NCBI GenBank assembly: GCA_029880325.1
Contig: JAOUOP010000033.1
Location: forward strand, 23,397 to 87,396
Reading direction: 5' to 3'
Origin: Myxococcales bacterium
GTDB lineage: Bacteria > Myxococcota_A > Polyangia > Polyangiales > JAFGIB01
DNA: 64,000 nt
The notes beneath the pieces are model-generated. The model was not told where the DNA came from, made no database searches, and worked only from the letters and a program-made list of their open reading frames with translations. The stretch's first letter is position 1; every line of letters begins with the position of its first letter. Positions 46,355 through 54,467 of this stretch are shown piece after piece. A program made the translations under genes and the position numbers.

Positions 46355-47662
46355 TCAGGGTCTGAGGCGTGTGAGCATGCGCGGGAAGGGGCTGGTTTCG
46401 CGCACGTGCTTGAGGCCACAGATCCAGCTCACGGTGCGCTCCAGACCCAGGCCGAAGCCCGAGTGGGGAAAGCTGCCGTAGCGCCTGAGGTCGATGTACC
46501 ACTCCAGTTGATCGCGGGGGATCTGGTGGGCGTCGATATTGGCCAGCAGTGTGTCTAGGTCGTCTTCGCGCTGGGCGCCGCCGATGACTTCGCCGTAGCC
46601 CTCCGGGGCGAGCACATCGACGTTCAACGCCAGCGTGCTGTCTTCCGGATCGGTCTTTGCGTAGAAGGGTTTGAGCGTGCGCGGGTAGTGGGTGACCATG
46701 ACGGGGCGGTCGAAGTTGTCGGAGATGACCGTCTCCTCGTCGCCGCCGAAGTCGTCGCCGTAGTGGGTGTCGTGGCCCGCGCGCTGCAGGATCTCGATGG
46801 CTTCGGCGTAGCGGATGCGGGGGAAGGGTTTGGCGATTCGCGCGAGCGGCTCCAGGTCGCGCTCGAGTAGCTCGAGTTCCCTGCGCCGCCGATCGAGCAC
46901 GCGTGCGACGATATTGCAGAGAAAGTCTTCGGCCAGGTCGAGGTCGCCTTCCAGGTCGAGAAATGCAACCTCCGGTTCGACCATCCAGAACTCCGCCAGG
47001 TGCCGGCGCGTTTTGGACTTTTCGGCGCGGAAGGTGGGGCCGAAGCAGTAGGTCTTACCGAAGGCGGCGGCGGCGGCCTCGGCGTAGAGCTGTCCACTCT
47101 GGGTTAGGTACGCGGGCTCGCCGTGGAAGTCGGTCTCGAAGAGGGTCGAGGTGCCCTCGCAGGCGTTGGGCGTGAAGATCGGCGCGTCGACGAGCGTGAA
47201 GCCGCGGCTGTCGAAGTAGTCGCGGATGGCAGCCACCAGTTCTGCGCGAACCTTGAGGATCGCGTGCTGGCGGCGCGAGCGCAGCCACAGGTGGCGGTGG
47301 TCCATCAGGAAGTCGGTGCCGTGCTCTTTTGGGGAGATCGGGTAGTCGGTGGCGGGCTCCGATAGCACTTCGACGTCGTCGACACTCAGCTCCTGTTCGC
47401 CCTGGCGCTTTTGGTGGGCTACCACCGTGCCCTCGACGCGCAGGCAGCTCTCCTGTTTGAGGTGCCGCACGCGATCCCAGAGTTCGGGCGCAGCCGACGG
47501 CTTGAATAGCACGCACTGGACGACGCCGGTCCCGTCGCGCAGCTGGAGAAAGACCAGCTTGCCGCTGGAGCGCAGCGCGTAGACCCAGCCGCGTAGCTCG
47601 ACGCGCTGCTCGACGTATTCGGCCAGGGCTTCGATGGGCACGTAGGGGAGGCGCTCGGGCAT
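46355..47662 (-). CDS. asnS: Asparaginyl-tRNA synthetase
   Basis: This 435-residue class II synthetase starts at ATG 47660-47662 (MPERLPYVPIEALAEYV). The N-terminal OB-fold has VELRGWVYALRSSGKLVFLQLRDG. Motif 2 includes TFRAEKSKTRRHLAEFWMVEPEVAF, typical of AsnRS rather than AspRS, and motif 3 is GFGLGLERTVSWICGLKHVRETSPFPR. A longer open frame upstream is non-coding in character. It converges with the OmpA-domain gene. Confidence 0.95.
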   Translation of the reverse strand: MPERLPYVPIEALAEYVEQRVELRGWVYALRSSGKLVFLQLRDGTGVVQCVLFKPSAAPELWDRVRHLKQESCLRVEGTVVAHQKRQGEQELSVDDVEVLSEPATDYPISPKEHGTDFLMDHRHLWLRSRRQHAILKVRAELVAAIRDYFDSRGFTLVDAPIFTPNACEGTSTLFETDFHGEPAYLTQSGQLYAEAAAAAFGKTYCFGPTFRAEKSKTRRHLAEFWMVEPEVAFLDLEGDLDLAEDFLCNIVARVLDRRRRELELLERDLEPLARIAKPFPRIRYAEAIEILQRAGHDTHYGDDFGGDEETVISDNFDRPVMVTHYPRTLKPFYAKTDPEDSTLALNVDVLAPEGYGEVIGGAQREDDLDTLLANIDAHQIPRDQLEWYIDLRRYGSFPHSGFGLGLERTVSWICGLKHVRETSPFPRMLTRLRP

Positions 47663-48087
47663 GTGGGCGTGTACGCGTCCTTTCGGCGGCTGGGGCTGAT
47701 GGGGGCTGGCTGCTGGCAGCGCGCAGGTCCGGCGCGGCCGGAGGGCTGTGGCTGCCGTGGGCCGCTCAAGATTCGCGCCCGCGATCGGCCGCGTCAACCG
47801 GCTTGCGCGGGCGCTCTGGGAGATCGTTCAGAGATCAGAGCGATCGGGAATGGCATCGCCAGGGCGTCTACCGGCTCGAGTCAGGGATCGTTGTGATTAG
47901 TAGGCGATCGCTGTCCGTGCCCGCATGGCCCGGCTCCACGCTCACAGATGCAGCGGAATATTCAGATATTTCAGTAATTTTGTCGGCTGAGCGCATGTTC
48001 TGGGCAGAAATCTGCGCGAAGCGTCCGAATCTGTTGACATGTATATTCGAAAGAATATATTCGCTACATCTTTTTCATTGAGATCTG
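47663..48087. other. 425-bp divergent region between asnS and the MerR-like gene
   Basis: The half next to the MerR-like gene (about 47930-48087) is clearly more AT-rich than the neighbours and holds the promoter and palindrome described separately. No gene is called here; short open frames at 47803-48081 lack protein character. Confidence 0.5.
48034..48061 (+). promoter_or_regulatory. Promoter with embedded operator upstream of the MerR-like gene
   Basis: TTGACA (48034-48039) and TATATT (48056-48061) are 16 bases apart, a near-consensus promoter. Between them lies a perfect inverted repeat ATATTC-GAAA-GAATAT (48043-48058), overlapping the -10 element. A repressor bound here would block the promoter. 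Autoregulation by the adjacent MerR-like protein is likely but inferred. Confidence 0.75.
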
Positions 48088-48645
48088 ATGAAGCTACAAG
48101 CCTCAGCTTCCAAGCCCGACGACGCCCAGGCACACTGGAGCGAGGAGGAGCTCAAGGCGCTGGAGGCTGCGCATCCGGAAGGGATCTCGACGCAGCAGGT
48201 GGTGGAACTCTTCGCGGCCCGCGGGGCGCGTCTGAGCGAAGCCACCTTCCGCAAATACGTTCAGCTCGGGCTCTTGCCGCGCAGCGTGCGCGTTGGGCGC
48301 AAGGGCAAGCACCGGGGCTCGCAGGGGCTGTATCCGGCGTCGGTAGTGCGGCAGATCGACCGCATTCGGCGGCTGATGGCCCAGGGCTACACGATCGGGG
48401 AAATCCAGGAGGACTTCCTCTTCGTGGGCGGTGAGATCGAAGGCATCGGCCGGCAGCTGATGCAGCTGATCGAGCGCATCGAGCAGGCGGTGGCGCCGCG
48501 GGGCGAAGCCGCCGCCAACACCGACGAGGTCGTGGTGCGGGCGATCAGCGAGACGCGGGACCTGGCCGAGGAGCTACTCGGCCGGCTGCGCGCGATCGAC
48601 GGAAGGTTGGCCATGCGTGCGCGCATGGCGAGGGCGGCGGTGTAG
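48088..48645 (+). CDS. MerR-family-like transcriptional regulator
   Basis: This 185-residue protein has a MerR-type DNA-binding domain (about 30-110): winged-helix residues EATFRKYVQLGLLPRS, a basic wing RVGRKGKHRGSQGLYP and RIRRLMAQGYTIGEIQED. The C-terminal part (about 115-185) is helical and could dimerise; no metal-binding cysteines are seen, so it is not a metal sensor of the MerR kind. The promoter immediately upstream contains a perfect palindrome. The sigma-region-4-like gene follows after 53 bases and is probably co-transcribed. Confidence 0.85.
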   Translation: MKLQASASKPDDAQAHWSEEELKALEAAHPEGISTQQVVELFAARGARLSEATFRKYVQLGLLPRSVRVGRKGKHRGSQGLYPASVVRQIDRIRRLMAQGYTIGEIQEDFLFVGGEIEGIGRQLMQLIERIEQAVAPRGEAAANTDEVVVRAISETRDLAEELLGRLRAIDGRLAMRARMARAAV

Positions 48646-48698
48646 CGGGCGACGCCGAAGAGGCGGGCTGCACGGCCATGACCGGCGAGGAGGATAGG

Positions 48699-49262
48699 AT
48701 GGCGGAAGAACCCAAGGGCGGTAATCAGAGTAGAGAGATGGCCGTGGCCATGGCCAGCAGTGGTCAGGCGGCGCTGTCGGCGCGCTTCGAGGAGCAGCTC
48801 GATGCGATACCGGCCGACGATGCCGATGAGGATCAGGCCGGCCGGCGCAAGCGCCGCACCCGGGCGCGCGCGCGGACGATCTCGATCCGTCGGCTGAGCA
48901 AGGCCGAACTCAACCGCGGCCGCGAGCTCTACCCGGAGCAGCAGCACTGGCGGCCGCAGACCCGGGGCGATTGTGTCGAGATGGAACGCCCATGCCCGTT
49001 CGTGGCCTGCAAGTACCACCTCTACATCGATGTCCATCCGGTGCGTGGTGCCATCAAGGTCAACTTCCCCGACCTCGAGGTTTGGGAGATGACCGACACC
49101 TGCGCGCTGGACATCGCCGATCGCGGCGGCATCACGCTCGAGGAGGTCGGCCAGATCATGAACCTCACGCGCGAGCGCGTGCGTCAGCTGGAGACCCTGG
49201 GGCTGAAGAAGCTGCGGAAGGAGCCGGACTCGGCGCCGCTGCAAGACTACGTGGCGATGTGA
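48699..49262 (+). CDS. Sigma-70 region-4-like DNA-binding protein with conserved-looking cysteines
   Basis: The 187-residue protein starts at ATG 48699, preceded by GAGGAGG at the right spacing; ATG 48678 is an alternative. The C-terminal helix-turn-helix, TLEEVGQIMNLTRERVRQLETLGLKKLRK, is typical of sigma-70 region 4, but regions 2 and 3 are absent. The middle has CVEMERPCPFVACKYHLY and later TCALDIAD, four Cys and a His that could form a metal site. A basic patch GRRKRRTRARAR lies near residue 50. It may act as an accessory DNA-binding regulator; it cannot be a full sigma factor. Confidence 0.75.
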   Translation: MAEEPKGGNQSREMAVAMASSGQAALSARFEEQLDAIPADDADEDQAGRRKRRTRARARTISIRRLSKAELNRGRELYPEQQHWRPQTRGDCVEMERPCPFVACKYHLYIDVHPVRGAIKVNFPDLEVWEMTDTCALDIADRGGITLEEVGQIMNLTRERVRQLETLGLKKLRKEPDSAPLQDYVAM

Positions 49263-49475
49263 GCTTTCGCCGACCCTGGTAACGCTGCCCTGCGGCGGCG
49301 CGACCGATTGCGGTAGACTCACCACGCGCCCCAGGGCGGTTTCGCAGCCAGCGTGTCCGATCCGTCGCCGCCGCGTCTTCCTCATGTGATGGGGAACGCT
49401 GCAGTGGTTTGACGCATCGGGGCGTGTGCCAGTCGAACGCCGTCGATTCCGGGGGCAGGAGCGCATCGGTCGGCC

Positions 49476-50834
49476 ATGTCCAACTTCGACTTTGACTTTT
49501 TCGTCATCGGTGCGGGTTCCGGAGGAGTTCGCGCCGCCCGCATCGCGGCTGGCCACGGCGCCCGCGTGGCCATCGCCGAACTCGATCGCTACGGCGGCAC
49601 CTGCGTCAACGTGGGCTGCGTGCCGAAGAAGCTGCTGGTCTATGCGTCCAGCTATGCCCAGGACTTCGCCGACGCGGCGGGTTTCGGCTGGAGCGTGGCG
49701 CCACCGGGCTTCGACTGGCCCACCCTGGTGCGCAACAAGGACGCCGAGATCCAGCGTCTCAACGGCATCTACGAGCAGCTGCTGAGCCGTGCGGGCGTCG
49801 CGATGTTGCGGGGACGGGCCGAGTTTCGCGACGCGCACACCCTGGAGGTCGCGGGGCGCAGTTACACGAGCCGCTACATCCTGATCGCGACCGGCGGTGA
49901 AGCCCACATCCCGGCCATCGCTGGCGCCGAATACGGCATCACCTCCAGCGATGCCTTCTACCTGCCCGAGCTGCCGCGCAGGGTGGTGATCATCGGCGGT
50001 GGCTACATCGCCCTCGAGTTTGCGGGCATCTTCGCGGGACTCGGCTCCGAGGTCCACGTGATCCACCGTAGCGAAAAAGTGCTGCGAGGTTTCGACGCCG
50101 ACATCCGCACCCACCTCACCGAGGCCCTCGGCGAAGCCGGCCTCGACATGCGCTGCGGCTTCACGGTGCAGTCCATCGAGCGCGCCGACGACGGCACGCG
50201 CGTGGTCCAGGTCTCCGACGGCACGCGCATCGAGTGCGACCAGCTGCTTTTGGCGACCGGGCGCGTACCGCGCACCGCCGAACTCGGACTCGAGCGCGCC
50301 GGGCTCGACGTCTGCGGCCCGGGGGGCGCTGTGGAAGTCGACGACTTCGGCAAGAGCCGGGTGCCCCACATCTTCGCCGTGGGCGACGTGACTGGCGGCA
50401 TGGCTCTGACACCCGTGGCGATCGCCGAGGGACATGCGGTGGCCGACACCCTCTTTGGCGCCGGGCCCCGCAGGGCCGACCGCCGCCATGTGCCGACGGC
50501 CGTCTTTAGCCAGCCGCCCGTGGGCACCGTGGGGCTGAGCGAAGAGGAGGCGCGCGCGAATTTCGAGCGCGTGCAGGTCTATCGCTCGGTGTTCAGGCCC
50601 ATGCGCACCACGCTCAGCGGCCGCGGGCCCCGGGCGATGACCAAATTGGTCGTCGACCCCACCAGCGATCGCGTGCTCGGCGCCCATATGGTCGGTCCCG
50701 ATGCAGGGGAGATCATCCAGGGCTTGGCGGTGGCGCTGAAGGCCGGCGTCACCAAGGCGCAGCTCGATGCCACTGTCGGGGTGCATCCCACCACCGCCGA
50801 GGAGTTCGTGCTGATGGGCGAACCCGTCGCTTGA
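49476..50834 (+). CDS. gor: Glutathione-disulfide reductase
   Basis: This 452-residue flavoprotein has the FAD motif GAGSGGVRAAR, the redox-active CVNVGC, the NAD(P)H motif IGGGYIALEFAG, GRVPRT and the C-terminal active-site HPTTAEE. The CVNVGC and EFAG features, with Arg residues after the second motif (HRSEKVLRGFD), fit glutathione reductase and NADPH use. It reduces oxidised glutathione or a related low-molecular-weight thiol. Other members of the same fold with similar motifs (trypanothione or mycothione reductases) are less likely. Confidence 0.9.
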   Translation: MSNFDFDFFVIGAGSGGVRAARIAAGHGARVAIAELDRYGGTCVNVGCVPKKLLVYASSYAQDFADAAGFGWSVAPPGFDWPTLVRNKDAEIQRLNGIYEQLLSRAGVAMLRGRAEFRDAHTLEVAGRSYTSRYILIATGGEAHIPAIAGAEYGITSSDAFYLPELPRRVVIIGGGYIALEFAGIFAGLGSEVHVIHRSEKVLRGFDADIRTHLTEALGEAGLDMRCGFTVQSIERADDGTRVVQVSDGTRIECDQLLLATGRVPRTAELGLERAGLDVCGPGGAVEVDDFGKSRVPHIFAVGDVTGGMALTPVAIAEGHAVADTLFGAGPRRADRRHVPTAVFSQPPVGTVGLSEEEARANFERVQVYRSVFRPMRTTLSGRGPRAMTKLVVDPTSDRVLGAHMVGPDAGEIIQGLAVALKAGVTKAQLDATVGVHPTTAEEFVLMGEPVA

Positions 50835-50852
50835 AGGGCGCGGGCCCTAAGC

Positions 50853-51034
50853 TAAGGCACCGCCGCGAAATAAACGCTACATTTCGCCGCCCAGACGGGC
50901 ACGCTTGCGGCTTACGTCCTCGGAAAATTCCTCAAAATAGCTGCGCTATTCCTGCGGATTTCACTCCGGGCGCGCTCGCGAACGAACTCCGCCGTCACGC
51001 ACCAAACGATCAACCTATTTGCGGCGGTGCCTTA
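50853..51034. repeat. 182-bp element with perfect 14-bp terminal inverted repeats
   Basis: TAAGGCACCGCCGC at 50853-50866 and its exact complement GCGGCGGTGCCTTA at 51021-51034 bound a non-coding stretch that also contains the internal palindrome AATAGC-TGC-GCTATT. It lies between gor and the FGE-like lipoprotein gene. Its right end supplies that gene's stop codon (TTA at 51032-51034, minus strand TAA). The features fit a MITE-like or other dispersed palindromic element; copy number cannot be judged from one window. Confidence 0.65.
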
Positions 51035-52255
51035 CCGATACTCGAAGTTCGCGCGCCCGTCGTCGCCGAAGTCGATGACGCCACCCTTGGTCGGGCAGTC
51101 GAAGCAGGTGGCCCACATCAGCTGCCGGGGATGGTCGGCGTTGATGCCCAGGACCACGCTGGCTTCCTCGTCCTCAAAGCGCGTGCTCGCCGCATGGCTG
51201 AAACGGCCATCGGGTAGGGCGTGGACCAGGATCAGCAGGTGCGCCTTGCCGCTGCGTCCGCTTAGCACCCACAGCTCCTCGCCGTGCACCGGGCTCCACG
51301 CAAACGCCGCGGGCAGGACCTGCCAGAAACGCATGGATCCGCGTGAGCGGCCGCCGCGGCGCAGGGCGGCGTCCGCGTCGGCGCGGCTGTGAAGTTCGAA
51401 GCTCGCGGCGTAGGGCTCGAGCGCGGGGATCGAGGCCAGAACCGCGCGCGCCTTGTCAGGCTTGAGCGACAGCGGCCGCGTCAAAGGACGCTCACCCTCG
51501 CTGGGGTAGTCCGGACTCTGTTCGGCGCCTCGGCAGCAGCGAAATCCGAGGTCCTGGGAGCGGCTGTCGCCGGTGGCGCCGGTGCGCGCCGCGCAGCGTT
51601 CGGGCAGGGTCTCTCCGGGAGGTCCCCCGCGCAGTACGGCGTTGCGCTGGGGGTGGCCGAGGCCGCCGGCCACCGTGCTGGCGGTCCATTCGCGCGCCGT
51701 GATGCCCAGATCCGCCACGCCTTCGGCCGTCTGGCAGCTGGCTGCTTCGGAGCGGCACCGGGCGCGGCGGTCGTCGGAGCAGGCTTGCCCCAGGGCGTGG
51801 TCGCGTCCGCTGCGCCCGCGGCAGGCGCGCTCCCACTCCAGCTCGCTGCACAGCCGTTTGCCCGCGGCCTCGCAGGCCTGGGCTGCCTCGAGTCGGCTCA
51901 CGCCGCGCTGGGCCGGCTTGGCTGGATCGTTGGGGAAGGGCAGGCGATCGATCTCGAAGGCCCCGAGCTGCAGCGCGACGGCATCGGCCTCGGTGGCCGG
52001 GTCGCGCGCCACCTGACCCGGTAGCGAGCCGGCCACCAGCGGGCCGGCGGCGAAGGCCACCATTTGGCCGGCACCGAGCGGCGGCGGGGGCGCGGGGGGC
52101 TGCTCGGGTCCGGGGGGCGCTGGCGCGGCCGGCGCAGCGGCTTGCACGATCGCGGGCTCGGCGACGGGGGTGGCGACCCGGGCCTGCACGTCGGTCGCGG
52201 GCTCGCAGGAACTCGAGAGCATCGCCACGCTGGCGGCCACGAGGGTGGAGCGCAT
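51032..52255 (-). CDS. Lipoprotein with formylglycine-generating-enzyme-like domain
   Basis: This 407-residue protein has a lipoprotein signal ending at Cys17 (AMLSSSC), a Pro/Ala-rich linker and a sulfatase-modifying factor/FGE-like domain at about 65-245 (EAAQACEAAGKRLCSELEWERACRG, DLGITAREWTAS, DLGFRCC). The remaining C-terminal part (about 270-407) has no recognised family. FGE-like domains in bacterial lipoproteins are often structural or regulatory rather than enzymatic. The stop codon lies in the end of an inverted-repeat element, so the C-terminus may have been altered by it. Confidence 0.78.
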   Translation of the reverse strand: MRSTLVAASVAMLSSSCEPATDVQARVATPVAEPAIVQAAAPAAPAPPGPEQPPAPPPPLGAGQMVAFAAGPLVAGSLPGQVARDPATEADAVALQLGAFEIDRLPFPNDPAKPAQRGVSRLEAAQACEAAGKRLCSELEWERACRGRSGRDHALGQACSDDRRARCRSEAASCQTAEGVADLGITAREWTASTVAGGLGHPQRNAVLRGGPPGETLPERCAARTGATGDSRSQDLGFRCCRGAEQSPDYPSEGERPLTRPLSLKPDKARAVLASIPALEPYAASFELHSRADADAALRRGGRSRGSMRFWQVLPAAFAWSPVHGEELWVLSGRSGKAHLLILVHALPDGRFSHAASTRFEDEEASVVLGINADHPRQLMWATCFDCPTKGGVIDFGDDGRANFEYR

Positions 52256-52322
52256 GGGCCGAAGCTAGCGAGGCGTGCCGCCGGGCCGCAAGAAAACGGA
52301 CCGTTGCAGCTCTGCTGTGCCC

Positions 52323-52351
52323 TTGTGGCGGTGGGCGGTCGGTCCTATGTT
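52323..52351 (+). promoter_or_regulatory. rnpB: Promoter of rnpB
   Basis: TTGTGG (52323-52328), 17 bases, TATGTT (52346-52351). It places the start of transcription at about the first base of the P1 helix (52358). Confidence 0.6.
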
Positions 52352-52357
52352 GGCGCC

Positions 52358-52754
52358 GTTGGAGCGGCCCAGGTGGTCGCCGGCCGCCGATGCGGCGGGA
52401 GGAAAGTCCGAGCTCCCCAGGACGAGATGCCAGTTAACGGCTGGTGGGGGCGACCCCGAGGAAAGTGCCACAGAGAGTAGACCGCCGCGCCATTTGGGCG
52501 CCCCCGTGGTGTCCCAGATCGCGCGGTAAGGGTGAAAGGGTGAGGTAAGAGCTCACCGGTCCGCCGGTAACGGTGGGCGCATGGCAAACCCCATCTGGAG
52601 CAAGACGGAATAGGGAGGCGTTCGAGGGTGGTCCGCCCGAGCCTCCGGGTTCGTCGCTCGAGGCCCGCGGTGACGCGGGTCCTAGATGAATGATCACCAC
52701 CCGGATTCCGGCGACGGATCCGGGAACAGGACTCGGCTTATCGGTCCTCCAACC
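52358..52754 (+). ncRNA. rnpB: RNase P RNA, bacterial type A
   Basis: The catalytic RNA of RNase P, which trims tRNA 5' ends. The P1 helix pairs GTTGGAG (52358-52364) with CTCCAAC (52748-52754). Conserved elements are in order: GAGGAAAGTCCGAGCTC, CACAGAGAGTAGACCGCC, GGTGAGGTAAGAGCTCACC, GGCAAACCCC, GAGCAAGACGGAATAGG, TAGATGAATGATCACCAC and ACAGGACTCGGCTTAT. Length (about 397 nt) is normal. No protein should be called here; open frames across it are accidental. Confidence 0.96.
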
Positions 52755-52756
52755 GC

Positions 52757-52795
52757 GACGCCCCCGGCTTTTGCCGCGGGGCGTCGTGTTTTTCT
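52757..52795 (+). terminator. rnpB: Intrinsic terminator of rnpB
   Basis: A GC-rich stem (CGACGCCCC ... GGGGCGTCG, with the inner GGC/GCC pair) is followed by GTGTTTTT. It begins three bases after the end of the RNase P RNA. Confidence 0.85.
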
Positions 52796-53007
52796 GCTTT
52801 TCGGAATGCAAGTGTGCAAAAATATTCTTGATGGGCGTCGATGTGGCGTCGTTCGCGCACGCTGGAACTTGGGTCTGACCGCCGCCCGTGCTATCTCTGC
52901 CAGCGGAATCCGGCAGCCCAAACCAGGTTCTTTCTCCCCGTCGCCGTCATCCAGGCACGGCGAGCAGGCGCCCGCGGCTGCGAAACCCACGAACATGGAG
53001 GCCCTAC

Positions 53008-53262
53008 GTGCGCGATCTGGTTCGCTATCTTCTAGCCAACGCATACATTGATTTTCAGGGCGAAATTTCCATGGAGCAGGTCCGCGAGTTTCTGCGCGAT
53101 GACGACAGCCGAGAGGCCCGCTCCTTACTTTCCAAGCTGATCGACGACAAGGGCGTCGATGACCTCTTGATCACGATCGCCGACTGCCTCAAAGACCATC
53201 TCCGCGTTGGCATCACCGAAGATACGCTGCGCGAGCAGCTCACCATGTATAGCGAGTCCTGA
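53008..53262 (+). CDS. Small acidic protein of unknown function
   Basis: This 84-residue protein starts with GTG 53008, six bases after GGAGG. The sequence (MRDLVRYLLANAYIDFQGEI ...) is soluble, acidic and probably helical, with no motif I recognise. Codon use fits a real gene. It lies alone between rnpB and the DsbA-like gene, with about 180 bases downstream before the next start. Confidence 0.7.
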   Translation: MRDLVRYLLANAYIDFQGEISMEQVREFLRDDDSREARSLLSKLIDDKGVDDLLITIADCLKDHLRVGITEDTLREQLTMYSES

Positions 53263-53442
53263 TACTCGGCTTCCAGCGAACCCAGACGCGACAAAGCGCG
53301 ACGCAGCGCGGGAAAGCAGGCGTAAAGAGCTGGGATTTCGAGTCAGGATCGAGTACCCGAAGGGCGCGTAGGCGAACCCGCGCGCGCCCTGTGCGCGGGC
53401 TCGACGCACACCCCGGGTGACTGAACGAGTCGGGGGCCAGGC

Positions 53443-54381
53443 ATGAAAAGGTTTGAGCGCGACAGCGGGCGTCCGGCAGGGGCGCGAAAGCATTGCAACG
53501 AGCTCGGCGCGGTCCTGTTGGCCGTGCTCTGCCTGGCGAGTCTGGGTGCCAGCTGCGACGGGGGCGGCCAGCGAGCCTCGCAAGCCAACCCGGACCCGCG
53601 CGTCCAGGACGGCGACGGGGAACGCGTCGACAGCATCGAGGGCGTCGACATTTCGGAGCTGACCGACAGCGAAGTCGAGATGTGGACGGCGCTGGTCAAC
53701 GAGCGCCTTTCTCCCTGCGGCGAGCCGGTGAGCGTGGCGCGCTGCGCCGCCGACAAGGGGCGTTGTGGGGCCTGCGTGACGGCTGCCCGCTACATCACGA
53801 GGCTGGTGATGGAGGGCTACGACAAGCCCACCATCGAAGAGCACTTCAAGGGGCGCTTCGATGCGGCGGGCAAGCGCGAGTTCTCCATGGACGGCGGCCA
53901 CGTGCGCGGCGCCCCGATGGCGCGGGTCAGCATCGTGGAGTTCAGCGACTTCCAGTGCCCCTACTGCGGCCAGGCCCACCCCGAACTCAAGCGCATCCTG
54001 AGCGAGTTCGACGGCAAGGTGAACTTGCTCTTCAAGCACTACCCCCTGCCCAGCCACTCGCGGGCGGAGCCCGCAGCCCGCGCCGCCGAGGCCGCGGGGC
54101 GCCAGGGCAAGTTCTGGGAGATGCACGACCTGCTCTTCGATCACCAGCGGCAGCTCGAGGACGTGGACCTTCGCGGCTACGCGCAGACGCTGGGACTGGA
54201 CGCGGAACGCTTTGCCAAGGATCTGGAGGATCCTGAGGTGGCGGCCAAGGTCGAGGCGGACCGCAAGGAAGGCGAAGCGGCCGACATCAAGGGCACGCCG
54301 AGCATCTTCATCAACGGCCGACCCTTCAACGAGCCGCTGAAGATGCTGCCGAGGTACCTGGCTGAAGAGCTGGACCTCTGA
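53443..54381 (+). CDS. DsbA/DsbG-family thioredoxin-fold lipoprotein
   Basis: This 312-residue protein has a lipoprotein signal (LASLGASC, Cys38). The C-terminal domain (about 150-312) is DsbA-like, with FSDFQCPYC (Cys172, Cys175), FKHYPLPSHSRAEPAARAAEA and the cis-Pro segment KGTPSIFINGR. The N-terminal region (about 70-135) has its own cysteines, including CGAC. It likely catalyses disulfide exchange in the periplasm or at the outer membrane. It is a separate transcription unit from the REC fusion downstream, although only 86 bases separate them. Confidence 0.9.
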   Translation: MKRFERDSGRPAGARKHCNELGAVLLAVLCLASLGASCDGGGQRASQANPDPRVQDGDGERVDSIEGVDISELTDSEVEMWTALVNERLSPCGEPVSVARCAADKGRCGACVTAARYITRLVMEGYDKPTIEEHFKGRFDAAGKREFSMDGGHVRGAPMARVSIVEFSDFQCPYCGQAHPELKRILSEFDGKVNLLFKHYPLPSHSRAEPAARAAEAAGRQGKFWEMHDLLFDHQRQLEDVDLRGYAQTLGLDAERFAKDLEDPEVAAKVEADRKEGEAADIKGTPSIFINGRPFNEPLKMLPRYLAEELDL

Positions 54382-54467
54382 GCGGCGGGTGGTTGGCGGC
54401 GGCGGCGCTGGGCTATCATGGCCTCCGCGCTGACGCCGCAGTTGGCGACCGGGCGTCGAGGAGGTTC

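Noticed and set aside
48387..50786. Long minus-strand open frame opposite the MerR, sigma-like and gor genes
   Set aside because: Spans three well-supported plus-strand genes and has no family features.
52434..52811. Open frame across the RNase P RNA
   Set aside because: The sequence is the conserved rnpB RNA; any protein here is accidental.
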